DNA from: JAIBJN01 sp963838795
GTDB taxonomy: Bacteria; Actinomycetota; Thermoleophilia; Gaiellales; Gaiellaceae
NCBI GenBank assembly: GCA_963838795.1
Contig: CAWISL010000007.1
Span: 62,001-126,000 of the forward strand
Length of the DNA stretch: 64,000 bases
Direction: 5' to 3'
In this document: one piece after another, positions 1-7,893 of the stretch
How the letters are laid out: each line of letters begins with the position of its first letter
How positions within the stretch are numbered: position 1 is the first letter of the stretch
Position numbers and translations under genes: made by a program
The notes under the pieces: generated by a model
What the model was told of the DNA's origin: nothing
The model's input: only the letters and a program-made list of their open reading frames with translations
Databases searched by the model: none

Positions 1-110
1 CAGTACCCGCCGGGTCTACGCGGGGGGTAGGGGTGGGGGTGCCCGTCGCCTCTACCGTGGGTAGCAGGACGGCCCGCACGAGGCGCACCGCCCTACGTCC
101 CAGGAGAGCA

Positions 111-434
111 TCAGTCGCTCACCTCGGCGGCGGCGGGCCGCTCGATGTAGACGACCTGCTTCTCCTTCGGCCGCGACATGAACCAAATCAGGCCGAAGAA
201 CACGAACCCGAAGAACCCGATGAACAGGACCGCCAGGAAGCCGAGCCCGGCTCCTGCCTCAGCGGCGGACTGGCAATCGGCACGGGTGAGGATGCCGCTT
301 GAGTCGCGGACGCAATCGCTGATCGACGACTCCGACGCCGCGCTCGCGCTGCCGGCGATCGCCCAAACGAGAATGAGCGTGCACCAGCCGACAAGCACCC
401 ACGTCATCTTCCGGACCTTCCGGAGCTTCTTCAA
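111..434 (-). CDS. small two-helix membrane protein, function unknown
   Basis: I do not recognise the family. From a TTG start at 434, preceded by an AAAGGA ribosome site seven bases away, it encodes about 107 residues. There is a basic N-terminus (KKLRKVRK), a hydrophobic helix at about residues 11-30, and a polar loop of about 35 residues holding two Asp-Cys pairs that could form a disulfide outside the cell. A second helix lies at about 65-88 and is followed by a charged cytoplasmic tail ending in Ala/Glu/Val. It lies downstream of the Ltp-type lipoprotein on the same strand, with about 110 bases between them, so co-expression is possible. A longer N-terminus is possible but lacks a ribosome site. 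Confidence 0.6.
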   Translation of the reverse strand: MKKLRKVRKMTWVLVGWCTLILVWAIAGSASAASESSISDCVRDSSGILTRADCQSAAEAGAGLGFLAVLFIGFFGFVFFGLIWFMSRPKEKQVVYIERPAAAEVSD

Positions 435-546
435 TGGTGTTCCTTTCGTCTGCGGCGGAGGTCCATCCTCCGCTCCGCTGGCCTCGCGCATCCCTGCCGC
501 AGTCGGGAGCATCGAGGCCAGCGCAACGGAGGTCGTTGCGCTGCTA

Positions 547-1041
547 CTAGAGGCCCGTCTTGTTCACGCCGTACTTAGCCTGCGCCGACGTGAAGCCCTC
601 GTATTCCAACTGCTCGATCAGGCCGGAGCGGGAGAAGGACGTCATGTCTAGGTAGCTCTCGGCGGACTCGGCGGCTTCCTTCTTCCAGTTCGCGCCAGCG
701 GCGTCGACGGCGTACTCGGTGTCCTTCTTCGAGTAGCCCTCGTACTTCAACTGCTCGATCAGACCCTCGCGGGAGAAGCCCGACATGTCGAGGTAGCTCT
801 CGGCGCTCTCACGAGCGTTCTCTTGGGCGACGCTTTCCTTCGGCGCCTCAGGCTCGTCGGTCTTCTTCTCGGTCGTCGCCTCGTCGCCGGCGGCGGCGGG
901 CTCCTCGGTCGTTGCCTCCTCGGTGTTCGCCTCGAGGGCCGGCTTGATCTCGCTCGAACTCTCCGAGGCGCAGGCCGACACGGCCGCGATCAGAAAGACG
1001 AGCGCCGCGAGCGCGGCGAGTACGATCCCTAGCTTCTTCAT
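547..1041 (-). CDS. Ltp-type lipoprotein with two Ltp helix repeats
   Basis: Secreted lipoprotein of about 164 residues. Starting at the ATG at 1041 (GGAGGA upstream), it has a lysine-led signal peptide ending in a lipobox (VSAC, Cys at about residue 23). An acidic Glu/Thr/Ala-rich linker follows, then two tandem repeats of about 45 residues, each with the pattern SAESYLDM..FSR.GLIEQL.YEG. These match the host cell surface-exposed lipoprotein (Ltp, PF07553) repeat. In streptococcal phage TP-J34 the Ltp protein sits on the cell surface and blocks injection of phage DNA. Many actinomycetes carry such repeats outside prophages, so a phage-exclusion role here is inference. No phage genes are adjacent. 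Confidence 0.8.
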   Translation of the reverse strand: MKKLGIVLAALAALVFLIAAVSACASESSSEIKPALEANTEEATTEEPAAAGDEATTEKKTDEPEAPKESVAQENARESAESYLDMSGFSREGLIEQLKYEGYSKKDTEYAVDAAGANWKKEAAESAESYLDMTSFSRSGLIEQLEYEGFTSAQAKYGVNKTGL

Positions 1042-1373
1042 GGTGCGGGCGATCCTCCGTCGTTCCAAGACGGGGCGCGTCCCGTCAGTAATAAGTCCCT
1101 AGGCCGGTCGCGAGCTCCTCACTCGCGCCCGTCACGAACGAGCAGCCGGCGTCGAGGACGTGATCGACTAGAAACCGATGGCGCGAAGAAGGGCCGGCGA
1201 CGAGCCGAAAAACATCGGCGATCCATCCGTGGCGTCATCCCGCGAACCGTCGGCCAGCCCTCTTTCGCCCGAGCGTTATCACGCTCGGTCTAAAGGCGCG
1301 GCCCTGCACCGACGAAGATCTCATAGGTTGTGAGAACGCGATTACACATCACTGGCGCCGCCATTGCGGGCCC
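1042..1373. other. intergenic region between divergent genes
   Basis: About 330 bases without a convincing gene, between the lipoprotein (minus) and a membrane protein (plus). It must contain the promoters for both. The only structure I see is a perfect 7-base-pair inverted repeat (CCGAGCG, TTATCA loop) at 1269-1288, which could be an operator. Confidence 0.5.
1269..1288. promoter_or_regulatory. perfect inverted repeat, possible operator
   Basis: CCGAGCG and CGCTCGG are separated by six bases (TTATCA). The repeat is about 85 bases upstream of the membrane-protein start at 1374 and about 230 bases from the lipoprotein start. No U-tract follows on either strand, so a terminator is less likely than a protein-binding site. 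No regulator gene is nearby. Confidence 0.3.
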
Positions 1374-1814
1374 ATGCGCTCGTACGCGTCACCTTCTTCA
1401 GGTCGGGTCGTGAAGCGTCGAACCGTCAAGGCAGTCGCCGTGTTCGCCAGCCCGTTCTATCTTTGGCCGCTCGGCCCGTTCGCCATCGTCGGGATCCCGC
1501 TCGCTACCGCCGCGCTCGGCCCGGCAGTCTGGCCGCAGTACTCACGCGGGCGCCTGTTCGCAATCGGGTGCGTAACAGTCGCGACGATCATCGGCGTCTA
1601 CGTCGTCGCAGTCTTTTGGTTCTACGGCATCGGCGGGCCGACGGGAGCGTGGATCTGGGTCGGGCCGCTCGTAGGTCTGGTCGTCTACATCGCCGGATGC
1701 ACACAGGCGATGCGACGGCCGTGGCGGTGGCCGCTCGCGGCCGCCGTCGCCCTCCTTTCCGTCGCCGCTGTCGGGTTGTTGGCGGTGGCGACGGGTGTGC
1801 GCTTCGAGTCCTGA
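1374..1814 (+). CDS. four-helix integral membrane protein, function unknown
   Basis: About 146 residues with no family I recognise. It shows roughly four hydrophobic segments (about residues 20-45, 58-80, 90-108 and 118-140) joined by short loops, with basic residues at the N-terminus (VKRRTVK). An alternative start is the GTG at 1410, just before that basic stretch, which would shorten the protein by 12 residues. Neither start has a clear ribosome site. It appears monocistronic. A role in membrane physiology is all that can be said. Confidence 0.55.
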   Translation: MRSYASPSSGRVVKRRTVKAVAVFASPFYLWPLGPFAIVGIPLATAALGPAVWPQYSRGRLFAIGCVTVATIIGVYVVAVFWFYGIGGPTGAWIWVGPLVGLVVYIAGCTQAMRRPWRWPLAAAVALLSVAAVGLLAVATGVRFES

Positions 1815-2203
1815 AACGCGGCGACTGACTCTCGCAGGAGCTCGTTTCACTTGCGGATGCCGGCCAAGGCAGGATCGCCAGGGTCGGAGCTCGGAAGGCC
1901 TCCGGGTCTCTCTCGCGGCGGGCTCGCTCGCGCTCACGGGCGCCGGCTCGCTGCTCTGCAAGCCACTCGGGATCGCGGCGACCTCGGGCCGCGTAGTAGC
2001 TCTCGGCCACGGTGCTCATCCTTGCGCCGGCGAGGGCCGGTGACCAGGGCCGGCCGGTGTATCTGCCGGTGAATGCTGTCCTCGTACTTCTCCGGGCGCT
2101 CCGTGCGCCGACGTACCGACACGCGGCAGGCCTCAATCGCTGAGGCCGTGCCCGATTGCGGCTTTCCATGCCGGTTGCTCACGATCGGGCGACACCGGCT
2201 GAA
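1815..2203. other. region without a supported gene beside a tRNA
   Basis: About 390 bases between the membrane protein and the tRNA. On the minus strand, from an ATG at 2019, there is a short arginine/glutamate-rich reading (SYYAARGRRDPEWLAEQ and on) that resembles tails of phage-type HNH proteins but soon loses coding character. It may be a decayed remnant left beside a tRNA gene, a common integration site. I would not call it a functional gene. Confidence 0.35.
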
Positions 2204-2277
2204 TGGGCCCGCCTGGATTCGAACCAGGGACCAACGGATTATGAGTCCGCTGCTCTGACCAGCTGAGCTACGGGCCC
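2204..2277 (-). tRNA. tRNA with CAT anticodon (tRNA-Ile2 or elongator tRNA-Met)
   Basis: A 74-base cloverleaf: acceptor GGGCCCG/CGGGCCC with A73, D-arm GCTC/GAGC, anticodon stem GCGGA/TCCGT with loop CTCATAA, and T-arm CCTGG TTCGAAT CCAGG. No CCA is encoded. The C4-G69 and C5-G68 pairs are those used by TilS to recognise tRNA-Ile2, so I lean towards the lysidine-modified isoleucine tRNA reading AUA. An elongator methionine tRNA cannot be excluded by eye. Confidence 0.93.
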
Positions 2278-2412
2278 GCGGGTCTCGAGCGAGCTTAGCG
2301 CCGCCGCGGGTGGACGGTTCCGGCACGGCCGTTCCCGGGATTGGTAAGAATAGGCGCGCATGTCCCGGAGCTTCAGGCTGCCGTCCACGGGCCCGGCGCG
2401 GAGGCCAGCAGG

Positions 2413-2865
2413 GTGAAGGTCTTCCAGGCGGAGCGGAGCCTGCGCACCGCGGGCGGTCTCGAGATCCGCGACATCACCGACGAGGTGCGCGAGGCGGTCT
2501 ACGAGAGCGGCGTCGCCGACGGGATCGCGTGCGTCTACTCGCCGCATACCACCTGCATGGTGCGGGTGAACGAGTTCGAGACCGGCTTCCTCGAGGACTT
2601 CATCCGCATGCTCCGCCGGCTCGTGCCGAGCGAGAAGTACTACGCGCACGACGACTGGGACCGCCGCACGGAGAACGTCTGCCCGGAGGACATGGACGCG
2701 GGAAACGGCCACTCCCACTGCATGGCCATGCTGCTCGGCCCCGCGGGCGAGTCGATTCCCGTGCGCGACGGCGAGCTCTGCCTCGGCACGTGGCAACGCG
2801 TTCTCTTCCTGGAGCTCGACCGCTCGCGCGACCGCCGCTGGCTGGTCCAAGTGGTCGGCGAGTAG
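2413..2865 (+). CDS. yjbQ: YjbQ/UPF0047 family protein (secondary thiamine-phosphate synthase type)
   Basis: About 150 residues from the GTG at 2413, which gives the usual family length (130-150). The signature HTTC..VRVNE near the N-terminus, the NGHSHCMAMLLG segment and the C-terminal GTWQRVLFLELD strand are diagnostic of the YjbQ/UPF0047 fold, a small trimeric protein with conserved His and Asp residues. Members complement thiamine-phosphate synthase mutants weakly, but the physiological reaction is unknown. An upstream in-frame TTG at 2341 would add 24 residues not typical of the family. The gene stands alone between the tRNA and a minus-strand RNA gene. Confidence 0.88.
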   Translation: MKVFQAERSLRTAGGLEIRDITDEVREAVYESGVADGIACVYSPHTTCMVRVNEFETGFLEDFIRMLRRLVPSEKYYAHDDWDRRTENVCPEDMDAGNGHSHCMAMLLGPAGESIPVRDGELCLGTWQRVLFLELDRSRDRRWLVQVVGE

Positions 2866-2881
2866 CCCGGAACGCTCCTTA

Positions 2882-3110
2882 AACGGAAAACGGGGTCGCC
2901 GCAGACCCCGTCTCCTTTGGGTGGAGAACTCTTCCCGGATTGCCCCCGCCGCATCGGGGCCCCGCTGGAGTTTTCCTCTGTGCCTGGAGTTTCGGCTCTC
3001 CAGGCCCTTTCAGCCCCCCTCCGTGGGAGTTGACTTCGTCACCCTTCCTGGGTTGACCGTTCTGCTTCACCTCTAAACCACTCGACCCGGCTTATCGCCG
3101 GCGCGTCAGG
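2882..3110 (-). ncRNA. unidentified structured RNA ending in a terminator
   Basis: Between tRNA-Asn and the end of yjbQ the minus strand has no reading frame but a dense series of hairpins: CCGGC/GCCGG around 3087-3101, GTCAACCC/GGGTGAC around 3040-3056, a perfect 8-base-pair GCCTGGAG/CTCCAGGC around 2984-3007, GCCCC/GGGGC around 2942-2960, and TCTCC/GGAGA around 2912-2930. The series ends in an 8-base-pair hairpin followed by TTTTCCGTTT. This is the layout of a small stable RNA about 230 bases long. I could not match it to tmRNA, 6S, SRP or class A RNase P RNA from conserved sequences. Its 5' end is uncertain, and it may be co-transcribed with tRNA-Asn. Confidence 0.45.
2884..2912 (-). terminator. 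intrinsic terminator (minus strand)
   Basis: ACGGGGTC and GACCCCGT pair perfectly around a six-base loop. On the minus strand the stem is followed by TTTTCCGTTT, giving a good U-tract. On the plus strand the tail is poor, so it mainly ends minus-strand transcription, although it could also help end yjbQ transcripts. Confidence 0.75.
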
Positions 3111-3232
3111 GTCAGTCGCCTGTCGTTCACCGCCGCGTGGAGCGAGATCGTGCACGAATCCACGGCCGACGCGCGCGCGACCGGTCAGGCGTGGGCTCTC
3201 GGCGCAACCCCATGCTTCTCGGGCCTGCGCTA

Positions 3233-3305
3233 CTCCCCGGGTTGGACTCGAACCAACAACCCTCCGGTTAACAGCCGGATGCTCTGCCAATTGAGCTACC
3301 GGGGA
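3233..3305 (-). tRNA. tRNA-Asn (GTT)
   Basis: A 73-base cloverleaf: acceptor TCCCCGG/CCGGGGA with discriminator G, D-arm GCTC/GAGC, anticodon stem TCCGG/CCGGA with loop CTGTTAA, and T-arm GTTGG TTCGAGT CCAAC. Anticodon GTT. No CCA is encoded. It lies 18 bases downstream of dnaG on the same strand and may be co-transcribed with it and with the structured RNA that follows. Confidence 0.96.
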
Positions 3306-3323
3306 TCGCTCGGCCGGGAAAGT

Positions 3324-4975
3324 CTAGCGAAGCTCGCTTTCCACCTTCTCGAGCGCGTCCCGGATCCGGGCGAGGACGCCCTGCAGTTCGACCGTCCGGG
3401 CCAGGTCCTCTCCGGATAGCTCGGCGAGCTCGCGCCTGACGAGCCGCTCCTCGAGGCGAAGGACGAGCTCGCGGGCGACCTCCTCGTCGAGGCCTTCGGC
3501 CGCGACCGTCGCGTCGAGCTCGGCCCGGAGCCCGACGAGCTCCTCGTCGGCGTCGCCCTCGCCTGCGAGGTACGCCCGCAGTCTGCGGTGGAGCGGGTTG
3601 TCGAAGTGGCGGTCGTCCAGACCGCTCAGGTACCGCTCGGCGAGGTCGGGCCGGGCCGCGCAGATGGCGAGGAAGTCGCGCTCGAGCCGGTCGCCCGCTC
3701 CGAGCAGCTTCCGGCTCGCCTCCCCGACGACGACCGCGCTGCCGCCGGCGATCTTTATGGGAATGCCCAGTCGGTCGGACGCATAGCGAGCAACCTCGGC
3801 CGTCTCTGGTCCTTCCGGAGCCTCGTTGATCAGGCTCACCACGTGCTCATACGCTTCTTGGCTTGGCCGGTTGGCGAGCTCGAGCTCCACCCGGTGGCGG
3901 AGGTATCCGACCGATTCGGCAAGCCGCGCCTCGAAGCCGTCGGCAGCGTCGGCGGGATCCTGACCGGGCGGCAGCGGCACGATGCGCACGTCGAAGCCCG
4001 AGCGAACGGCGAGCTCCATGCCCCGGATCGTCGCCGCCTCCCCGGCCGCGTCGGCGTCGAAGCACAGGAACAGGTGTCTCGTCAGGCGCCGGAGCTCCTT
4101 GAGCTGCGGCTCCGTGAGCGCGGTGCCCATGGAGGCCACGGTCGCGCCCAGCCCTGCCTGGTGCAACGCCAGGACGTCCGTGTACCCCTCGACGACGAGC
4201 GCGCGATCCTCCTTCGTGATCGTGGCCCGCCCCCGGTCGAGCCCGTAGACGATCGACCCTTGCGGAAGAGCTCGCTCTCGGGCGAGTTCACGTACTTCGC
4301 CGGGATCGGGTCGTCCTCGCGCATTCGGCGCGCCCCGAAGCCGAGCACCCGACCCCGCGCGTCGGCAAGCGGGAAGACGAGCCTGCCCGCGTAGTAGTCG
4401 TTGCCGCGCCGGTTGACCAGGCCGGCGGCCACGAGCTCGACCTGCGAGAAGCCCTTGGCCCGCGCCTTTTCAGCGAGCACCGCTCCGCCCGGGGAGAGCC
4501 CCAGGCGGTACTCGCGGCAGACCTCATCCCCCAGCAGCCGCTCCGCCAGGTACTCCCGCGCCGAGGCGCCGGCCGCCGATTCCCACAGGGTGCGCTGGTA
4601 GAAGACCGCGGCCTGCTCGAGCAGCGACAGAAGCCGCCCTCGCCGCTCGCGCTTCTCCTCGGCCTGCGGGGACGTCTCCTCGTAGGCGAGCGGGATCCGG
4701 GAGCGCTCGGCCAGCCACTCGATCGCGCCGACAAAGTCGAGCCCCTCCGTCTCCTTGACGAAGGTGATCAGATCGCCTTTCATGCCGCAGCCGAAGCAGT
4801 AGAAGAGCTTGTCGGCGGCGTTGACCGAGAAGCTGGGCGTCCGCTCCTCGTGGAACGGGCAACGCCCGGTCCAGCGCGCCCCGACCTTTCGCAGCTGCGT
4901 CCGCGCGCCCACGATCTCGACCATGTCGGCTGCAGCCTTCACCTGGTCGATCGAGGCCTGGGCGATTATGGCCAT
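3324..4975 (-). CDS. dnaG: DNA primase DnaG (single-base frameshift near 4257)
   Basis: Synthesises RNA primers at the replication fork. The N-terminal CHC2 zinc finger is clear (C39, H42, C60, C63), followed by the RNA-polymerase-like core with the segment PAKYVNSPESELFRKG. The Toprim domain follows (VEGYTDVLALHQAG, then FDADAAG), and then a helical C-terminal part that would bind DnaB. The frame breaks between LFRKG and SIVYGLDRG: one base is missing at about 4257-4258. Because dnaG is essential and both halves are well conserved, a sequencing error is likelier than a pseudogene. Its ATG overlaps the end of dgt by ten bases, the usual actinobacterial pair. Full length is about 550 residues. 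Confidence 0.93.
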
Positions 4976-5961
4976 GCGAGCGCGAAGCGGTCGGTCATGC
5001 CGGCCACGTAGTCAGTGACCCGCTCAGGGAGGTCGCCCGGCCGATCCGGCGGGAGCTCCTCGGGATGCTCGACGAGCCGGTGGAAGATCCTGCGAATGGC
5101 GGCGACGGCGATCGCCCGCTGTTCCTCGGCGGCCGGCCCGAGATACACGCGCTCGAACATGAACGCTCGCAGGTCGAGCATGGCCTTCCCGACCGCCTCG
5201 CTCTGGACGATGTCGCCGGCCTCGGCCGAGGCCTCGACCAGGTCGTGGACGAGCGCGTCGATCCGGCGCGAGCCGCGCGAGCCGAGGAGCGCGATCTCCT
5301 CCGGCGGAAGCTGTTCGGGCCGCAGCACGCCCGCCCGCAGTGCGTCGTCGATGTCGTGGTTGATGTAGGCCACCCGGTCGACCAGGCGCACGATCTTCCC
5401 CTCGAGGGTCGCCGGCTCGCCGGGGCCCGTGTGGTTCAGGACCCCGTCCCGCGTCTCCACGGTGAGGTTGAGGCCGCGGCCGTCGCGCTCCAGCACCTCG
5501 ACGACCCTGAGGGACTGCTCGTTGTGGCGGAACCGGCGGCCGAAGCGCTCCGCGACCGCCTCGTCGAGTGCCTGCTCCCCCGTGTGGCCGAAGGGCGCAT
5601 GCCCGAGGTCGTGCCCGAGCGCGATCGCCTCGGTGAGATCCTCGTTCAGGCGCAGCGCCCGCGCCACTGTGCGCGAGATCCCGGCGGTTTCGAGCGTGTG
5701 CGTGAGCCGCGTGCGGTAATGGTCGCCCTGGGGGTCGATGAAGACCTGGGTCTTGTGCTTCAGCCGCCGGAAGGCCTTGCAGTGGACGATGCGGTCGCGG
5801 TCCCGCTGGAACGGCGTCCGCAAGCGGCATTCCTCTTCTTCGGCATGCGCCCGGCCGCGTGTCTCGTACGAGCGCACGGCAAGCGGGGAGAGCCAGCTCT
5901 CCTCCTGTTCTCGAACGCGGGCCTCGAAGGTGTCCGCCACCCTGCCAGCGAGATCCGGCAT
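4966..5961 (-). CDS. dgt: deoxyguanosinetriphosphate triphosphohydrolase-like protein (HD domain)
   Basis: Predicted to hydrolyse dNTPs to deoxynucleosides and triphosphate, limiting the dNTP pool. The 331-residue protein has the HD-domain metal ligands in order: H88 (TRLTHTLE), the H117-D118 pair in LGHDLGHAPFGH, and a later aspartate in RLVDRVAYINHD. The N-terminal block CKAFRRLKHKTQVF is typical of the dGTPase family. It overlaps dnaG by ten bases and follows the dehydrogenase by 16 bases, so the three probably form one transcription unit. The substrate among dNTPs cannot be told from sequence. Confidence 0.9.
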   Translation of the reverse strand: MPDLAGRVADTFEARVREQEESWLSPLAVRSYETRGRAHAEEEECRLRTPFQRDRDRIVHCKAFRRLKHKTQVFIDPQGDHYRTRLTHTLETAGISRTVARALRLNEDLTEAIALGHDLGHAPFGHTGEQALDEAVAERFGRRFRHNEQSLRVVEVLERDGRGLNLTVETRDGVLNHTGPGEPATLEGKIVRLVDRVAYINHDIDDALRAGVLRPEQLPPEEIALLGSRGSRRIDALVHDLVEASAEAGDIVQSEAVGKAMLDLRAFMFERVYLGPAAEEQRAIAVAAIRRIFHRLVEHPEELPPDRPGDLPERVTDYVAGMTDRFALAWP

Positions 5962-5977
5962 GCCTCCTACGCTACCG

Positions 5978-6762
5978 CTAGACGATGATGGGAACCGTGC
6001 CCCCGTCTGCGCTCCAGGCCGACCCTGTTACGTAGCTGGCGCGGTCCGAGCACAGAAAGACGATGACCGCGGCGATCTCCTCCGGCTCGGCCAGGCGGCC
6101 CAACGGGCGGCCCTTGGCGACACCGGCGAGGACCTCCTCCCTGCTCTTCCCCGATCTCTGTGAGGCCTGGTCGGCGAGACCCCCTCGCCCAGCCACCCGG
6201 GGGAGGCGGTCGGCCCGGGCGTCACCGCGTTGCAGAGGATGCCGTCGGCGGCGTAGAGGTCCGCCACGAGCCGTGAGAGCGAGAGCACGGCGGCCTTCGT
6301 CACGCTGTAGTCGGGCATGGAGAGGGACGGCCGCTTGCCCGCGGTCGAGCTGACGTTGACGATCCGCCCCGAGCCGCGGCCCCGCATGCCCGGAAGCGCA
6401 GCCTGGATGGCGCGCACGAAGCTCATGACGTTCAGCTGCCACATCGCCTCCCAGTCGTCGTCGGTGAGCTCGTCAAAGCCCGCCTGCACGGCGATTCCGA
6501 CGTTGTTGACGAGGCAGTCCACCTGCCCGAGCTCCGTCTCCGTGCGTGCGATCAATTCGCCGGGGGCCTCGGGCCTGGAGAGATCGCCGGCGACGCCGAG
6601 CGCCGCGCCCGCGTCGGCGCGCGCGGACTCGACGCGCTCCGGGTCTCGCCCGGAGACGACCACCCGGGCACCTTCGGCCGCGAGCAGCCGCGCCGTCTCG
6701 AGCCCGATCCCCGCGGTCGAGCCCGTGACGACGCAGACGCGATCCGAGAGGCCGAGGTCCAC
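5978..6762 (-). CDS. short-chain dehydrogenase/reductase (frameshifted in a C-run at 6180-6184)
   Basis: Classical SDR oxidoreductase of about 262 residues. N-terminal cofactor motif TGSTAGIG, NNVG core motif, catalytic Ser in NVSSTAG, YSVTK for the Tyr/Lys pair, and a C-terminal GSAWSADGGT block typical of FabG-like enzymes. An Arg (SGRDPERV) after the second strand suggests NADPH use. The C-terminal third lies in a shifted frame: one C appears to be missing from the run at 6180-6184. The substrate is unknown. The GTG start at 6762 has TATCGT eight bases upstream and no ribosome site, so it is probably leaderless. The start faces the divergent cupin gene. Confidence 0.85.
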
Positions 6763-6769
6763 GGGCGCC

Positions 6770-6776
6770 TACGATA
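6770..6776. promoter_or_regulatory. bidirectional -10 element between SDR and cupin genes
   Basis: The seven bases TACGATA read as TACGAT on the plus strand, six bases before the cupin ATG, and as TATCGT on the minus strand, eight bases before the SDR GTG. Both starts lack a ribosome site, consistent with two leaderless transcripts firing from one shared AT-rich box. The two start codons are only 19 bases apart, leaving no room for separate promoters. Confidence 0.5.
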
Positions 6777-6781
6777 ACCGC

Positions 6782-7199
6782 ATGGGGTATGCGCACGGCT
6801 CCATCGACGATCTCGGGACCGGCGTCTTCCGCAAGGTTCGCCAGGCGCTGGGAGTGACGGCGTTCGGCGTCAACGCGATGGTGCTCCCACCGCACACCGG
6901 CTGGTTCGAGCACTTCCACGACGAGCAGGACGAGCTGTACTTCGTCCATCGAGGGCTCGCCGGGCTTGGAGGTGGAAGGCGAGCGCTTCGAGCTCCGCCC
7001 TGGAGGTGTCTGTCACGTCGAGTCCGCGTCGCCACGGCGTGTCTGGAACGCCGGCGAGGAGACGCTCGTCCTGCTTGTGGTGGGCGGCAAGGGCGGCTAC
7101 ATCGGTAGGGATGGGCACATGGTCGACCCTGCCGACGAGGAGCGACGTCGCGCTTTCAGCTCCGGCGAGGAGGCCGTCATCCGTCGGCTTCCGGAGTGA
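6782..7199 (+). CDS. cupin-domain protein (frameshifted near 6953)
   Basis: Single-domain cupin of about 138 residues, a small beta-barrel that usually binds a metal. The first part shows VLPPHTGWFEHFHDEQDELYF, giving the cupin-1 ligands (His, His, Glu), and the second shows PGGVCHVESASPRRVWN with the cupin-2 histidine. The two parts are in different frames and join if one G is removed from the GGG at about 6953-6955, so an inserted base is likely. Its stop overlaps the GTG of the histidine phosphatase (GTGA), so the two are translationally coupled. Substrate unknown. Confidence 0.8.
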
Positions 7200-7782
7200 C
7201 GACCGTCTACCTCGCCCGGCACGGCGAGAGCGACTGGAACGCCGCGAATCGCTTCCAGGGGCACAGCGATCGGCCGCTGACCCCGCTCGGGCGGCAACAG
7301 GCCGAGGAGCTCGCCGCTGAGCTGGCGGCGAGTCTCCGGCGCTCGACGCCATCTACACGAGCCCGCTCCGTCGAGCGCTCGACACTGCCGCCGTCGTGGG
7401 CGAGCAGACCGGGCTGAGCCCGGTGCCCGTCGAGGATCTACGCGAGGTGGATGTCGGAGGTTGGACCGGCCTCAGCCGCTCCGAGGTGGAGGAGCGGTTT
7501 CCGGACGGCTTCCGTCGGTGGCTCGACGGGGCTGAGGGCTGGCAGGACGGGGAGAGCTACGCTGCCATGTCTTCCCGAGTGCTCTCGGCGCTTTTTCGGG
7601 TCGCCGCTGCCCATCCTGACGGCGAGCTTCTCGTCGTCTCCCACGGCGGGCCGATTCGCGCCATCCAGGCGGCAGCCGCGGGCATGGACGTGCATGCCTA
7701 TCGGAAGCTGCATCGCGTCGAGCCGAACGCCGGCCTATCCCGCGTAGCCGTCGAGAAGGGCAGGATCGCCCAGCTGGACTGA
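7196..7782 (+). CDS. histidine phosphatase / phosphoglycerate-mutase-like protein (frameshifted near 7330)
   Basis: Phosphohydrolase of the histidine phosphatase superfamily, about 195 residues. The N-terminal YLARHGESDWN supplies the nucleophile histidine (RHGE). The shifted middle reads SPALDAIYTSPLRRALDTA, with the conserved arginine. The C-terminal VVSHGGPIRA supplies the second catalytic histidine. All catalytic residues are recoverable once one missing base at about 7328-7334 is allowed for. The length suits a small phosphatase rather than a glycolytic mutase. It is coupled to the cupin gene by a GTGA overlap. Confidence 0.85.
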
Positions 7783-7881
7783 GCTGACGGGCGGGTGCTG
7801 GAAGCGCTCGAGGAGCGCGTCCAGGTGACCTAGCCGGCACTCCGAGCCGCGACGCGCGCATCCACGCTCGCCACAGGGACG

Positions 7882-7887
7882 TACACT
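7882..7887 (+). promoter_or_regulatory. -10 box of a leaderless promoter
   Basis: TACACT ends six bases before the GTG at 7894 and no ribosome site is present, the layout of leaderless actinobacterial transcripts. Confidence 0.5.
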
Positions 7888-7893
7888 CGGAAC

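Noticed and set aside
1588..2169. Minus-strand frame beginning near the tRNA with an arginine-rich sequence.
   Set aside because: Only about 45 codons look natural and the rest overlaps the membrane protein antisense. It is kept as a possible decayed fragment, not as a gene.
3086..3101. ACCCGGCTTATCGCC on the plus strand resembles the conserved 3' end of RNase P RNA.
   Set aside because: The rest of the RNase P core (GAGGAAAGTCCGG and the ACAGAAA block) is absent upstream on that strand, where yjbQ lies. The match reduces to a simple CCGGC/GCCGG hairpin within the minus-strand RNA.
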